Of a stretch of DNA of 11,591 nt, positions 1 through 7,255 are shown in pieces. Origin of the DNA: Methanoregula sp. GTDB lineage: Archaea > Halobacteriota > Methanomicrobia > Methanomicrobiales > Methanospirillaceae. A program made the translations under genes and the position numbers. Position 1 is the first letter of the stretch; every line of letters begins with the position of its first letter. Where the stretch lies: positions 1 through 11,591 of the forward strand of contig PMKW01000172.1 of assembly GCA_003157895.1 (NCBI GenBank), in the 5' to 3' direction. The notes below the pieces were generated by a model. That model did no database searches. It was not told the origin of the DNA and saw nothing but the letters and a program-made list of their open reading frames with translations.

Positions 1-29
1 GTCTTGAAATCAGGTTTTGAAATTTCCAT
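1..29 (-). CDS. Start of a partial gene downstream of ftsZ1, probably SecE
   Basis: Only nine full codons are visible, beginning at an ATG (27-29 on the minus strand) and reading MEISKPDFK before the window edge. The start lies 6 nt beyond the ftsZ1 stop. An AGTGA-type Shine-Dalgarno motif overlaps that stop, so the gene is almost certainly translated as the next cistron of the dtdA-ftsZ1 operon. In many Euryarchaeota, ftsZ1 is followed by secE (the Sec61-gamma translocase subunit) and then spt5/nusG and ribosomal protein genes. The SecE assignment rests on that conserved order and not on the nine residues, so it is an inference. Confidence 0.45.
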
Positions 30-35
30 ATTGGC

Positions 36-1127
36 TCACTTGAGAAAATCGATCTCAAACTGTTTCTGTACTTTGGGGGTAAGTTTCTCATTCCGACCAT
101 ATATTTGTGGCGACCGTACGCCCGTGACCACAAGGAGCGTCCGCATCTTGTCTTCCATCGCCGGGTCGATCTGGGCTCCCCAGATGATACGCGCATTCGG
201 GTCGACCCTGTTGTAGACTTCCTGCACAACCCCTTCTGCTTCTTCCATGGTCATGTCCGGCCCGCCGACCACGTTCACCAGCGCGGCAGTGGCACCGCTG
301 ATGTCCACGTCGAGAAGCGGTGAGCGGATCGCTTTCTTGACGGAATCAGCAGCCTTGTCCTCGGAATCACTCTCCCCCATCCCGATCATTGCGACGCCGC
401 CACGTTCCATGACCGTGCGCACGTCGGCAAAGTCGAGGTTGACCAGCCCGGGCATCGTGATAAGCTCCGTGATCCCCTTGACTGCACGCATGAGGACTTC
501 GTCTGCGACCTTGAAGGCCGCGTAGAGCGGGAGCTTGGGGACGACTTCGAGCAGCTTGTCATTGGGCACAACAATGACCGTGTCCGCCACGTCCCGGAGG
601 CGTTCGAGGCCGGCCTCTGCGTTCTCCATGCGGATGGCTCCTTCCGCAGCGAACGGCAGAGTGACGATGGCAATCGTGAGGGCCCCCTCTTCGCGGGCTG
701 CTTTTGCCACGACCGGGGCAACGCCGGTACCGGTACCGCCGCCGAGCCCTACGGTGATAAAGACCATGTCGCAGCCGGATACAACGGCCCGGATCTCCTG
801 CTCGTTCTCGAGGGCCGCTTCCTCCCCGATCTGGGGGATGGAGCCGGCGCCGAGACCACGGGTCCGCTGACGGCCGACAAGGATCCGCTGGTCTGCGTGG
901 GTGCGGATCAGGTGCTGGGCATCGGTGTTTATGGCGATGAGCTTGGCGCCATGGATCCCCTCTTCCATCATACGGGAGATGGTGTTCGACCCGCCGCCCC
1001 CGCACCCGATCACCAAGATCTCGGTCTTGAGCTCGGCGAGAATCTGGTCCAGGTCTTCATTATTCTGCGAGGGGTGAACGGTCTCGTCCCTCGCCTTGGT
1101 TAGTGCCTCTTCAACAATTGACCTCAT
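36..1127 (-). CDS. ftsZ: Cell division GTPase FtsZ (archaeal FtsZ1 type)
   Basis: A 363-residue tubulin-superfamily GTPase that polymerises at mid-cell into the archaeal division ring. Visible features are the N-terminal nucleotide-binding loop GCGGGGSNT (41-49), the ANTD-like INTDAQHL segment (66-73), the tubulin signature GGGTGTG (129-135), the LPFAAEG segment (158-164), and the T7 synergy loop around NLDFAD (230-235) whose acidic residues complete the GTPase site of the neighbouring subunit. The short extension [15 protein letters not shown] before the core, and an ending close to the core without a long tail, match the FtsZ1 rather than the FtsZ2 subfamily (known families, from memory). 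The ATG start overlaps the dtdA stop as ATGA, implying translational coupling. The stop is followed after 6 nt by the next start. Length is normal and no active-site residue is missing. Confidence 0.95.
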   Translation of the reverse strand: MRSIVEEALTKARDETVHPSQNNEDLDQILAELKTEILVIGCGGGGSNTISRMMEEGIHGAKLIAINTDAQHLIRTHADQRILVGRQRTRGLGAGSIPQIGEEAALENEQEIRAVVSGCDMVFITVGLGGGTGTGVAPVVAKAAREEGALTIAIVTLPFAAEGAIRMENAEAGLERLRDVADTVIVVPNDKLLEVVPKLPLYAAFKVADEVLMRAVKGITELITMPGLVNLDFADVRTVMERGGVAMIGMGESDSEDKAADSVKKAIRSPLLDVDISGATAALVNVVGGPDMTMEEAEGVVQEVYNRVDPNARIIWGAQIDPAMEDKMRTLLVVTGVRSPQIYGRNEKLTPKVQKQFEIDFLK

Positions 1128-2437
1128 GGAAACTTCTCCAATCCCGGGATGTGGATGGTAATGTCACTGCAGGAAGATACCATGCCGGGCGTGATCGTCC
1201 TGCCATCGATCTCAACAGTCTGGCCCCCCGCCAGCTGCCTGAAGAAAGGCCCGGCCGGAACCCCCAGTTCGCGCGCTTTTTTGGGATCGAACCGTACCTT
1301 TGTTATGATCAACTGATCCTTCTCCGTTGCAGTGATCTCTTTACTACGTATGATTTTTACGCACAATGTATTTAAAGCATTTATTATTTGCGACGTATGA
1401 TTGTCATACGTGATAAAAGCGGGAAGCATGCGGTTGTCCTGCGTGGCAAGGTGGATGACCGGCAGGCAGCGAAGCCCCTGTACCAGGCCCGGCTCATCGG
1501 ATTTCAGGGTCTCGTTCAGCAGGACAGGATCGAATTTTACCAGGGCAAGGGGGCCCTCACCCTGCAGGTCATGGATATAGATCCGGGCGCCGGCCGAAAG
1601 CTGATCGGCCATCTCCCGTGCGGCATGGTACCGCTCCCACGGCAGGTGCCCCATCGACAGGATCTCGCTTTCGGAGAGCCGCGGGATTCCCGTTGTTGCA
1701 AGCATGCCTGATAAGCGATTAAGATCTTCGCGGTTAAGCGCTTTCCGGTCGATATATGCCGCCACCGCCCCGCTCTTTTCCATCATCGCCTCAATAATCG
1801 TCTCATCGAGTGTTGCGATCTCACGCGTATGGGCAATGTGGCCGAACGCTCCCCGCGAGGTGAGGGCGATCTCCGTCTCCCGGGCAGCGTAATGGGTGCC
1901 CCCAAACCCGATGAGGGGGACCGGATCCTGCGGGACGGCAGAGAGCACGCTCTGTGCAACGGCGAGGCCGGCAGCCGGGTCCGTCCATTCCTTCTCGGTG
2001 CTGCCGATCTCGACAAAGAACGAAGGCCGTTCAAGCCCGGTCGGCCCGTGGTGCGTCACCTCGTACGAGATCCGGTAACCCTCGGGACAGTGTTTTGCGA
2101 GCGACCGGAGGGTCGCCTGCATCATCGCGGTCGCAGCGGGTGCGAGCGTACGGGCGGTCCCCCCCAGTTCCGCCTCCCTGAAGTTCCCGGTGACATGCAC
2201 GGTCAGGACCGGGATCGGGTTGGTACTGTAATGCCGTGAGATAAAGATGACAAGCCCGGCATCGGTTTTCCTGTCGATTCCCTCCGCGTGGATCAGCCGT
2301 TCTTCAACATCGATGAACTCGTACGAGCGTCCCTGCTCCTGCCATTGTGTACCGTCAGCATCCAGCAACTGCACAAGGTGGTGCCGGATATTTTGTCCTG
2401 CCAAGTCCAGCCGGGAGCTGACGAATGCGATTCTCAT
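1124..2437 (-). CDS. dtdA: D-aminoacyl-tRNA deacylase (DtdA/DTD2, long form)
   Basis: A 437-residue protein of the archaeal and plant GEK1/DTD2 family. These zinc-dependent enzymes hydrolyse D-amino acids from mischarged tRNAs, such as D-Tyr-tRNA(Tyr), in the cytoplasm. Family landmarks are the start [17 protein letters not shown], the block [19 protein letters not shown] (67-85), the conserved [13 protein letters not shown] (128-140) running into EIGSTEKEW (143-151), and GFGGTHYA (177-184), which supply His and Glu residues for metal binding and catalysis. The core is about 270 residues in short archaeal forms; here about 165 more follow. The last 58 residues (380-437) contain [18 protein letters not shown] followed by [12 protein letters not shown], a pattern resembling a segment of tRNase Z. 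The start is fixed by the family N-terminus; no Shine-Dalgarno is seen, so the mRNA may be leaderless or short-leadered. First gene of a dtdA-ftsZ1 operon, with a 4-nt overlap into ftsZ1. Confidence 0.93.
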   Translation of the reverse strand: MRIAFVSSRLDLAGQNIRHHLVQLLDADGTQWQEQGRSYEFIDVEERLIHAEGIDRKTDAGLVIFISRHYSTNPIPVLTVHVTGNFREAELGGTARTLAPAATAMMQATLRSLAKHCPEGYRISYEVTHHGPTGLERPSFFVEIGSTEKEWTDPAAGLAVAQSVLSAVPQDPVPLIGFGGTHYAARETEIALTSRGAFGHIAHTREIATLDETIIEAMMEKSGAVAAYIDRKALNREDLNRLSGMLATTGIPRLSESEILSMGHLPWERYHAAREMADQLSAGARIYIHDLQGEGPLALVKFDPVLLNETLKSDEPGLVQGLRCLPVIHLATQDNRMLPAFITYDNHTSQIINALNTLCVKIIRSKEITATEKDQLIITKVRFDPKKARELGVPAGPFFRQLAGGQTVEIDGRTITPGMVSSCSDITIHIPGLEKFP

Positions 2438-2461
2438 TACGAACCGGTTGGCAGTGCCGGA

Positions 2462-2500
2462 CGATTAAGCGAACGCTTCAAAAAAAATACTTCAGCAAAC
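2462..2500. promoter_or_regulatory. Divergent promoter region between dtdA and the 58-residue protein gene
   Basis: The 94-bp gap between the two divergent genes contains an A8 tract running into ATACTT (2480-2492). On the plus strand this can act as a BRE/TATA element about 40-50 nt before the ATG at 2532. The same tract reads AAGTATTTTTTTT on the minus strand, about 45-55 nt before the dtdA start, and a TTAAT motif near 2462-2466 lies about 27 nt before it. Which element serves which gene cannot be decided from sequence alone. Confidence 0.4.
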
Positions 2501-2531
2501 ACTATGAGGAAGTACATAAGATACTGTTGCC

Positions 2532-2708
2532 ATGGACTCAGACAAGATTGCGCAGGCATTCAGGGCAGAAGGGATTGAGAAGAGCATCACCTGCCCACAG
2601 GCATTTTCGATTGCCGGAAAGTTCCAGATTCACAAGAAAGATATCGCTGAGTACTGCAATGCCAACGGCATCAAGATCCATGGCTGCCAGCTGGGCTGCT
2701 TCAAGTAA
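2532..2708 (+). CDS. Small four-cysteine protein with helix-turn-helix-like core
   Basis: A 58-residue ORF with ATG start and TAA stop. It is the only plus-strand frame here with GC-rich codon use like the neighbouring genes. Cysteines lie at 21, 42, 52 and 56. The middle, CPQAFSIAGKF (21-31) followed by DIAEYCNANGIKI (37-49), has the hydrophobic spacing of two helices separated by a turn, as in a small winged or HTH domain. It ends in the striking GCQLGCFK (51-58). I recall similar short proteins with a CQLG-type ending from methanogens and other anaerobes, but cannot name a characterised family. The cysteines could bind a metal or FeS cluster, and a role as a redox- or metal-sensing DNA-binding protein is speculation. 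It is divergent from dtdA with a plausible TATA element upstream and no good Shine-Dalgarno. A T6 run lies about 33 nt past the stop. Confidence 0.75.
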   Translation: MDSDKIAQAFRAEGIEKSITCPQAFSIAGKFQIHKKDIAEYCNANGIKIHGCQLGCFK

Positions 2709-2739
2709 GGTTGTAAAAAAAACTGCTCTGTAAAAAAAC

Positions 2740-2746
2740 ATTTTTT
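2740..2746 (+). terminator. T-run downstream of the 58-residue protein gene
   Basis: An A-rich stretch ending in a run of six T residues lies about 33 nt after the TAA at 2708. Archaeal RNA polymerase commonly terminates at such U-tracts without needing a strong hairpin. It also separates the small gene from the repeat element that follows. Confidence 0.4.
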
Positions 2747-2760
2747 CAGGTTAAAAAATA

Positions 2761-2858
2761 CCCCCCTCTTGCGCCGCCAGTCCCCGTGGGGCGACGGGGC
2801 GCATTGCGATGACCTAAGTCAGGGTGCAGGTAATACGTCGTCATCGCAATGGAGGGGG
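2761..2858. repeat. Palindromic intergenic repeat element, copy 1 (full, two arms)
   Basis: The left arm (2762-2768 plus 2802-2813) and right arm (2840-2858) are exact inverted complements over 19 nt: CCCCCTC then CATTGCGATGAC on the left, GTCATCGCAATG then GAGGGGG on the right. The left arm is interrupted by a 33-nt insert (2769-2801) that itself folds, with CCCCGT/ACGGGG around a short loop and a TGCG/CGCA base. The reverse complement of 2761-2813 recurs at 10912-10964 with 47 of 53 positions identical without gaps. A structured, dispersed, non-coding element such as a MITE remnant or REP-like repeat is the best description. It lies between the 58-residue gene and the response regulator promoter. 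Confidence 0.75.
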
Positions 2859-2895
2859 ATGCCGCATATGCGGGTTGTGCCTGTCCGGACCCTCC
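2851..2895. promoter_or_regulatory. Nested palindromes upstream of the response regulator promoter
   Basis: A perfect 12-bp palindrome, CCGCATATGCGG (2862-2873), is enclosed by GGAGGG (2851-2856) and CCCTCC (2890-2895). It ends about 30 bp before the TATA box of the response regulator gene, a typical place for an archaeal activator or repressor site. It partly overlaps the right arm of the repeat element, so it may instead belong to that element. Confidence 0.35.
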
Positions 2896-2920
2896 GAAAA
2901 AATTTAAATAATCTTTATAA
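2895..2920 (+). promoter_or_regulatory. BRE/TATA promoter of the response regulator gene
   Basis: CGAAAAAATTTAAATAATC (2895-2913) is a good match to an archaeal purine-rich BRE followed by a TATA box (TTTAAATA, 2903-2910). A second AT-rich site, CTTTATAA, follows at 2913-2920. Transcription would start around 2932-2942, leaving a short leader that contains the GGAGG at 2952-2956. Confidence 0.65.
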
Positions 2921-2963
2921 CTGTGAATGAATAGAAACTGACGTAAGTACTGGAGGACTTCCC

Positions 2964-4700
2964 TTGCCGCAATCCAATACCATATCCATTCTCGTGGTCG
3001 ACGATGACCCATCCATCCTGGACGTCTTCAGGCTCATTCTCGAGCAGCAACCGGGGTTTATTGTTGAGACCCTCGCCACAAGCAGGGAAGCGCTCGACCT
3101 GCTGGATACACGGTACTTCGATGTGATCATAACCGACTTTTCCATGCCGGACATCGATGGCCTCACCCTGCTCCGCGAAGCCCGTGCGCGGGGCTGCCAG
3201 TCCCTCTTTGTAATCGTCACGGGAAAACGGCTCGCCCATATTGCCATGGACGCCCTCAACGACGGTGCTGATTTTTACGTCCAGAAAGGTCCCGACATCA
3301 CAAAAGAGTTCAGCCGCTTAATCGAGTTCATCAATACCAGCGTGCCGAAGAAGAATGCCGAGCTCGAGATAGTCGAGTGGGAACGATTCTACCATTCCGT
3401 TGTCGAGAGCTCGCCGGATCTCATCTGCCGCGTGCTGCCGGACGGGTCGCTCACGTATACGAACGAATCCTGCATGCATTTTTTCAAAAAGCAGTACAAC
3501 GACATGATCCGCGAGAACCTCTTTTCCCTGATCCCCGCGGATGAGAAGTCAGTGGTCCTTGCCCAGCTCCAGAATCTTTCCGCCGTGAAGCCGGATGTCC
3601 TTTTAGAACACCGTGTCCAGACAGAGGGGGGGGAAACCCCGTTACTCCAGTGGTATTACCACGGGTTTTTCTCGGAGCACGGGGCGGTCTCGGAATACCA
3701 GGTCGCGGGGCGTAGTGCGGAGGGACTCATCCGGATCGGCGATAAGGGTACGGCGAAGACCGCTCCTGCACCTGCGGCAGCAGCTGCCCCGGCACCGTCT
3801 TCAGCACCGCAAAAGACCGATGCCTATGACTGGAAAGGCCTCGTCGATACCATCCAGTCGCTCGATAACCCGGTCTTTGCCATTGACAAAAGCGGTACGA
3901 TCATTGCGTGGAACAAGGCAATTGAGCAGCTGACCGGTGTCGAGACATCGCAGATGGTGGGGAAGGGACAGCAGGAGTACGCGGTCCCGTTCTACGGGAA
4001 ACCAACCCCCATGCTCATCGACCACATCTTCCTGCCGCCCGGCAGTCCTGCGGCCGCAGACCTGCCGGTGATAAAAAAAGTCGGAGACACCTATATCGGC
4101 GAGATGGAGCATGTAAAGATCAAGGGCAAGCCCATGCTGCTCTGGGGCAAGGGTTCACCGGTCTATGACGGAAAGGGTTCCCTGATCGCTGCCATCGAGG
4201 CCATTACGGTTGGCGAGCCTCAGACGGATGCGGATACCGGCAGCCGGGAGAAGTACCTGGGCGGGATCTCGAGCATCACCATCAAGGCCTCCGGGGAGGG
4301 CATAGGCGGTGCAATTGCCGGGGCTATCGGGTCGTCGACCGGCGGGTACGGGGTGTATGCCACCGACCAGCGGGTCTTTGTCATCCGCAACCCGGATCTC
4401 GATGCCGAGAAGATGCAAGGCGTCCGGTTCAGCACGTTCATTATGGACGAACTCTTTGGCATGACGATCGACACCCGCCAGAAGTCGATCAAGGAACTGG
4501 AGCGGCTCAAGATCTTCGAGGGGTGGAAAAAGGATATTATCAGCATCAACTTAAAGAAGCCCGTTCTGCTCTCGGGATATCTCACTTTCATAGTGAACAA
4601 TGCAGGGTCTTTCCGGATCTACATCGACCATAAGAAGTCCTTCACCCATCTCGAGCAGCTGATGCAGTCCTTCTGCCCGGAGAAGATTAAGGTAGAATAA
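2964..4700 (+). CDS. Response regulator with REC, two PAS regions and a novel C-terminal domain
   Basis: A 578-residue cytoplasmic signalling protein. Its TTG start is supported by a strong GGAGG 7 nt upstream and by the receiver domain beginning immediately. REC (about 7-125) has the acidic pocket DDD (13-15), phospho-acceptor Asp58 in TDFSMPDIDG, Thr86 and Lys108, so it should be phosphorylatable. A first PAS region (about 139-235) contains SSPDLICRVLPDGSLTYTN. An Ala/Pro-rich linker (266-283) leads to a second PAS (about 295-417) with NPVFAIDKSGTIIAWN. No histidine kinase, HTH, GGDEF or other standard output is visible. The last roughly 150 residues contain a Gly-rich stretch (GGAIAGAIGSSTGGYG) and then VYATDQRVFVIRNP, reminiscent of PH-like bacterial domains; this is a weak resemblance. 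No kinase is adjacent. It likely links a partner histidine kinase to an unknown output. Confidence 0.9.
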   Translation: MPQSNTISILVVDDDPSILDVFRLILEQQPGFIVETLATSREALDLLDTRYFDVIITDFSMPDIDGLTLLREARARGCQSLFVIVTGKRLAHIAMDALNDGADFYVQKGPDITKEFSRLIEFINTSVPKKNAELEIVEWERFYHSVVESSPDLICRVLPDGSLTYTNESCMHFFKKQYNDMIRENLFSLIPADEKSVVLAQLQNLSAVKPDVLLEHRVQTEGGETPLLQWYYHGFFSEHGAVSEYQVAGRSAEGLIRIGDKGTAKTAPAPAAAAAPAPSSAPQKTDAYDWKGLVDTIQSLDNPVFAIDKSGTIIAWNKAIEQLTGVETSQMVGKGQQEYAVPFYGKPTPMLIDHIFLPPGSPAAADLPVIKKVGDTYIGEMEHVKIKGKPMLLWGKGSPVYDGKGSLIAAIEAITVGEPQTDADTGSREKYLGGISSITIKASGEGIGGAIAGAIGSSTGGYGVYATDQRVFVIRNPDLDAEKMQGVRFSTFIMDELFGMTIDTRQKSIKELERLKIFEGWKKDIISINLKKPVLLSGYLTFIVNNAGSFRIYIDHKKSFTHLEQLMQSFCPEKIKVE

Positions 4701-4747
4701 AAACAGGGCCGACCCGGCAGAAAACCACGGTCAGGTAATACGGGACC

Positions 4748-4768
4748 GGGCTGTAATGTGCATAGCCC
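4748..4768. terminator. Weak hairpin between convergent genes
   Basis: GGGCT (4748-4752) pairs with AGCCC (4764-4768) across an 11-nt loop in the 156-bp gap between the response regulator and the convergent aldehyde dehydrogenase. A small GCCG/CGGC hairpin lies just after 4706. There is no long T-run, so a terminator role is tentative. I see no gene in this gap. Confidence 0.25.
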
Positions 4769-4856
4769 TTATCACCGCATCTTCCGATGAAGAACAGGGA
4801 ATCACGCCTTCGATATCCCAAGGGGTCATCCCTATTGTCATCAGACAGTGAGAGAT

Positions 4857-6299
4857 CTACTCCATCCCCCCCTCCCGGTTGATCACCATCAGCCGGAGCT
4901 CGGTCATCTCCTCGATCGCGTACCGCGGCCCCTCGCGGCCGAGACCGGAGCCCTTGGCCCCGCCATAGGGCATCGCGTCGGAGCGGAAAGTCGGGATATC
5001 GTTCACCTGCACGCCGCCGACCTGCATTCCGGAAAATGCATTCATGACCCGGTTGATGTTCTGCGTGAAGATCCCGACCTGGAGGCCGTACTCGCTGGTG
5101 TTGGCGATCCGGAGGGCTTCATCGAAGGTATCGTAGGGCGTGACCGTAATGACCGGCCCGAAGACCTCTTCCCGGTTCACCCGCATGGCGGGCGTGGTAT
5201 CGACGAGAACGGTAGGGGTGAACAGGGTATTCTCAAGCGTGCCGCCCGTGAGGATCTGTGCCCCCTGTTTTACAGCCTCCTGCACCTTCCGGTAGGCCTC
5301 CTCCGCCTTGAGCCGGTCTATCATCGGACCCACATCGGTTGCCGGGTCGCGGGGGTCGCCCACGTGAAGCGCCCCGACCGCGGCAAGGATCTTCGATAAC
5401 GCCAGTTCGTACACCGGGCGGTGGACGAGTACCCGCTGCACCGATATGCAGACCTGCCCTGCGTTGATGAACCCGCCGGTCGCGATCCGCCGTGCCGCAT
5501 AATCGAGGTTTGCATCCCCGTGCACGATCACCGCTGCATTGCCGCCAAGCTCGAGGCCCACCCTTTTTCTGCCTGCAATCGTGCGGAGATGCCAGCCAAC
5601 GGTACAGCTGCCGGTGAACGAGAGATAGGCAACGCGGGGGTCGCGGGCGAGCTGTTCTGCCCTCACACCCGTACAGGGCACTATGCTGATCGCCTCCGGC
5701 GGCATCCCTGCGGCAAGGACCATCTCCCCGAGAAGGAGACTCGATACAGGGGTTAAGGACGCGGGCTTGATGACCACGGAGTTACCGGCGGCAATGGCCG
5801 GCGCAAGCTTGTGACAGGCAAGGTTGAGCGGGAAGTTGAACGGGACAATCCCGATCACCGGGCCAAGGGGGAACCGCTGGAGAAAACCCGTCCGCCCGTG
5901 TGTGTCCTCCGAGAGGTCCAGCGGGATGATCTCCCCGTAGAGCCGTTTTGCTTCCTCTGCCGATGTGCGGACGGTTATTTCCGAGCGGTTAACCTCGCTT
6001 GCAGCAAACTTCCGGGTCTTGCCGCCTTCCATCACCATGACATCGGTAAGCTCGTCTGCCCTCCGGTGAATTTCATCCGCAATCTTAAAGAGGATCTGTG
6101 CCCGGGCATGCGAGGAGAGGGCCTTTGTCTGCTCAAAACCCCGGCAGGCCGCTCCAACCGCCTCTTTCAGCTCCGCGTTTCCTGCCTGGCAGACATCAGC
6201 ATACACCTCACCCGTATATGGGAACCTGACTTTCATGGTCCGGGGGGTGTATTTTTTCACGCCTCCGATCAGAAGGGGGTACGTCTCCATCCTTATCAC
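4857..6299 (-). CDS. NAD(P)-dependent aldehyde dehydrogenase
   Basis: About 477-480 residues, the normal length for the ALDH superfamily, which oxidises aldehydes to acids with NAD(P)+ through a thiohemiacetal. Visible are the oxyanion Asn in PFNFPLN (Asn155), cofactor-site KPAS (Lys178), the Rossmann FTGS (228-231), general base Glu250 in ELGGNA, nucleophile Cys284 in NAGQVCISVQR, and the EEVFGPV segment. All catalytic residues are intact. It most resembles the archaeal lactaldehyde or non-phosphorylating glyceraldehyde-3-phosphate dehydrogenase branch. Methanogens use such a lactaldehyde dehydrogenase (CofA) to make lactate for coenzyme F420, but substrate cannot be read from sequence. Two starts are possible: GTG at 6299, or ATG three codons in (6290), which has a GTGA motif 5 nt upstream and looks better. 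Transcribed alone, convergent with the response regulator gene. Confidence 0.9.
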   Translation of the reverse strand: MIRMETYPLLIGGVKKYTPRTMKVRFPYTGEVYADVCQAGNAELKEAVGAACRGFEQTKALSSHARAQILFKIADEIHRRADELTDVMVMEGGKTRKFAASEVNRSEITVRTSAEEAKRLYGEIIPLDLSEDTHGRTGFLQRFPLGPVIGIVPFNFPLNLACHKLAPAIAAGNSVVIKPASLTPVSSLLLGEMVLAAGMPPEAISIVPCTGVRAEQLARDPRVAYLSFTGSCTVGWHLRTIAGRKRVGLELGGNAAVIVHGDANLDYAARRIATGGFINAGQVCISVQRVLVHRPVYELALSKILAAVGALHVGDPRDPATDVGPMIDRLKAEEAYRKVQEAVKQGAQILTGGTLENTLFTPTVLVDTTPAMRVNREEVFGPVITVTPYDTFDEALRIANTSEYGLQVGIFTQNINRVMNAFSGMQVGGVQVNDIPTFRSDAMPYGGAKGSGLGREGPRYAIEEMTELRLMVINREGGME

Positions 6300-6329
6300 T
6301 CACGCTCGATCATTTTCCGGCATTGCAGG

Positions 6330-6341
6330 CCCGGTACCGGG
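6330..6341. promoter_or_regulatory. Perfect palindrome in the upstream region of the aldehyde dehydrogenase
   Basis: CCCGGTACCGGG is a perfect 12-bp palindrome about 40 nt upstream of the aldehyde dehydrogenase ATG. A TATA-like TTTTATGG on the minus strand lies further up (6383-6390), so the palindrome would fall in the transcribed leader or just after the start point. It could be an operator or form a leader hairpin; both are inference. Confidence 0.35.
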
Positions 6342-6432
6342 ACGCTGCACGCCGCTTTCCCAGTACATCATCCCAAGGGATCCATAAAAGAATGCCTGAT
6401 CGGGTGGCGGACGTCAGCCGGGGTAAATACAG

Positions 6433-6440
6433 AAAAAAAA
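6433..6440 (-). terminator. T8 terminator of the lipoprotein gene
   Basis: On the minus strand a run of eight T residues follows the lipoprotein stop codon (6460-6462) by about 20 nt, preceded by a TTTTAAAC stretch. This is a typical archaeal U-tract terminator and separates the lipoprotein from the aldehyde dehydrogenase transcript. Confidence 0.6.
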
Positions 6441-6459
6441 GAGTTTAAAAGAACCGTAT

Positions 6460-7035
6460 TCACATCTTGGTCAGCTTGACCGGTACCCTGTAGGTAATGT
6501 CCTGCGAACCTGACTCTTTCCGGTCATCTGCGCAGATGTAATACTTGCTCTGCCGCTTGATCGTGAAGGTCTTTTCTACAGCGGTCGTAATATCATTGAA
6601 CTGGGCGAGCGGCACAACGCTTTCGTACACCCACACATTATGGACCCCGTCCCACTGCGGCTTGGCCTCCCGGAGCGCGAGCTGGTCGTTCTCGTCAACA
6701 AAGAGGACATTCACATTGATCGGGTTACCACTCGGCGGTGCCGCGTTAAGTTTGAACACCTGGTCGGGATAGAGATACGTGGCGCCGAGGAGATCCTGGA
6801 CATTGATGCAGGAGAGGTCGTTGAAACGGACAGTGATAGTCGTATCGATATCGGCTGCCTGCGTGGTAATGGTGGCAGGCGGGGCCTGATAGGTTACCAC
6901 CGGAGCGGCTGTCGCCGGGAGGGGGGCCTGCGTTGGTGCAGTTGTCTGCTGCTGCTGGGATGTCGTGCATCCGGCCGCAATGGCCAGGATGAGGACCAGC
7001 ACTGCGATAAGCACATAATATCCTGGGATCTTCAT
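6460..7035 (-). CDS. Predicted lipoprotein of unknown function
   Basis: A 191-residue protein. It starts MKIPGYY, followed by a strongly hydrophobic segment (VLIAVLVLILAIA) and a lipobox AAGC with Cys23, so it should be lipid-anchored on the outer face of the cell membrane. After it comes a low-complexity Gln/Thr/Pro/Ala tether (about 24-58) and a soluble domain rich in beta-strand-like stretches with two Cys (in SCINVQ and YICADD) that could form a disulfide. The domain is not one I recognise. The reading frame is open for 43 codons further upstream, but that part is Arg/Gly/Pro-rich and lacks the signal peptide logic; a TATA box 27 nt before this ATG also favours the shorter form. Divergent from ileS, with its own terminator, so monocistronic. 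Confidence 0.82.
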   Translation of the reverse strand: MKIPGYYVLIAVLVLILAIAAGCTTSQQQQTTAPTQAPLPATAAPVVTYQAPPATITTQAADIDTTITVRFNDLSCINVQDLLGATYLYPDQVFKLNAAPPSGNPINVNVLFVDENDQLALREAKPQWDGVHNVWVYESVVPLAQFNDITTAVEKTFTIKRQSKYYICADDRKESGSQDITYRVPVKLTKM

Positions 7036-7052
7036 GATGTTGAATCTATAAG

Positions 7053-7070
7053 ATTCCCTTATATTGGTTA
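7053..7070 (-). promoter_or_regulatory. TATA promoter of the lipoprotein gene
   Basis: The minus strand reads TAACCAATATAAGGGAAT, with an ATATAA centred about 27 nt upstream of the lipoprotein ATG. That spacing places the start of transcription at or next to the start codon, so the mRNA is probably leaderless. This agrees with the lack of a Shine-Dalgarno motif. Confidence 0.55.
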
Positions 7071-7255
7071 CGGTTCTGATCTGAGCCTGCTTTCGTGAGG
7101 AACCGGTTGTCGCCATCTCTGGTTGCCCGGGGCCCGCAGATCCGGGCCGGGGCAGGAAATGCACCAGCCATCAATGGGAGAAAAACTACTTTGTGCAGTG
7201 GCGCCAACATTCCTTCACGCACACCAGGTGCACCCGGACAGGGAAGTGGGGTTTT

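Noticed and set aside
2746..3012. Minus-strand 88-residue ORF over repeat copy 1
   Set aside because: It arises from the GC-rich repeat and overlaps the promoter and start of the response regulator gene.
4848..5399. Plus-strand 183-residue open frame over the aldehyde dehydrogenase
   Set aside because: It is His/Arg/Pro-rich shadow coding opposite an intact ALDH with all catalytic residues.
7036..7164. 43-codon N-terminal extension of the lipoprotein
   Set aside because: The extension would bury the signal peptide and lipobox inside the protein, and the TATA box lies within it, 27 nt from the internal ATG.
7193..7255. Upstream ATG extending IleRS by 21 residues
   Set aside because: The extra residues do not resemble an IleRS N-terminus, whereas the GTG at 7256 begins the typical KEVxxxxN start.
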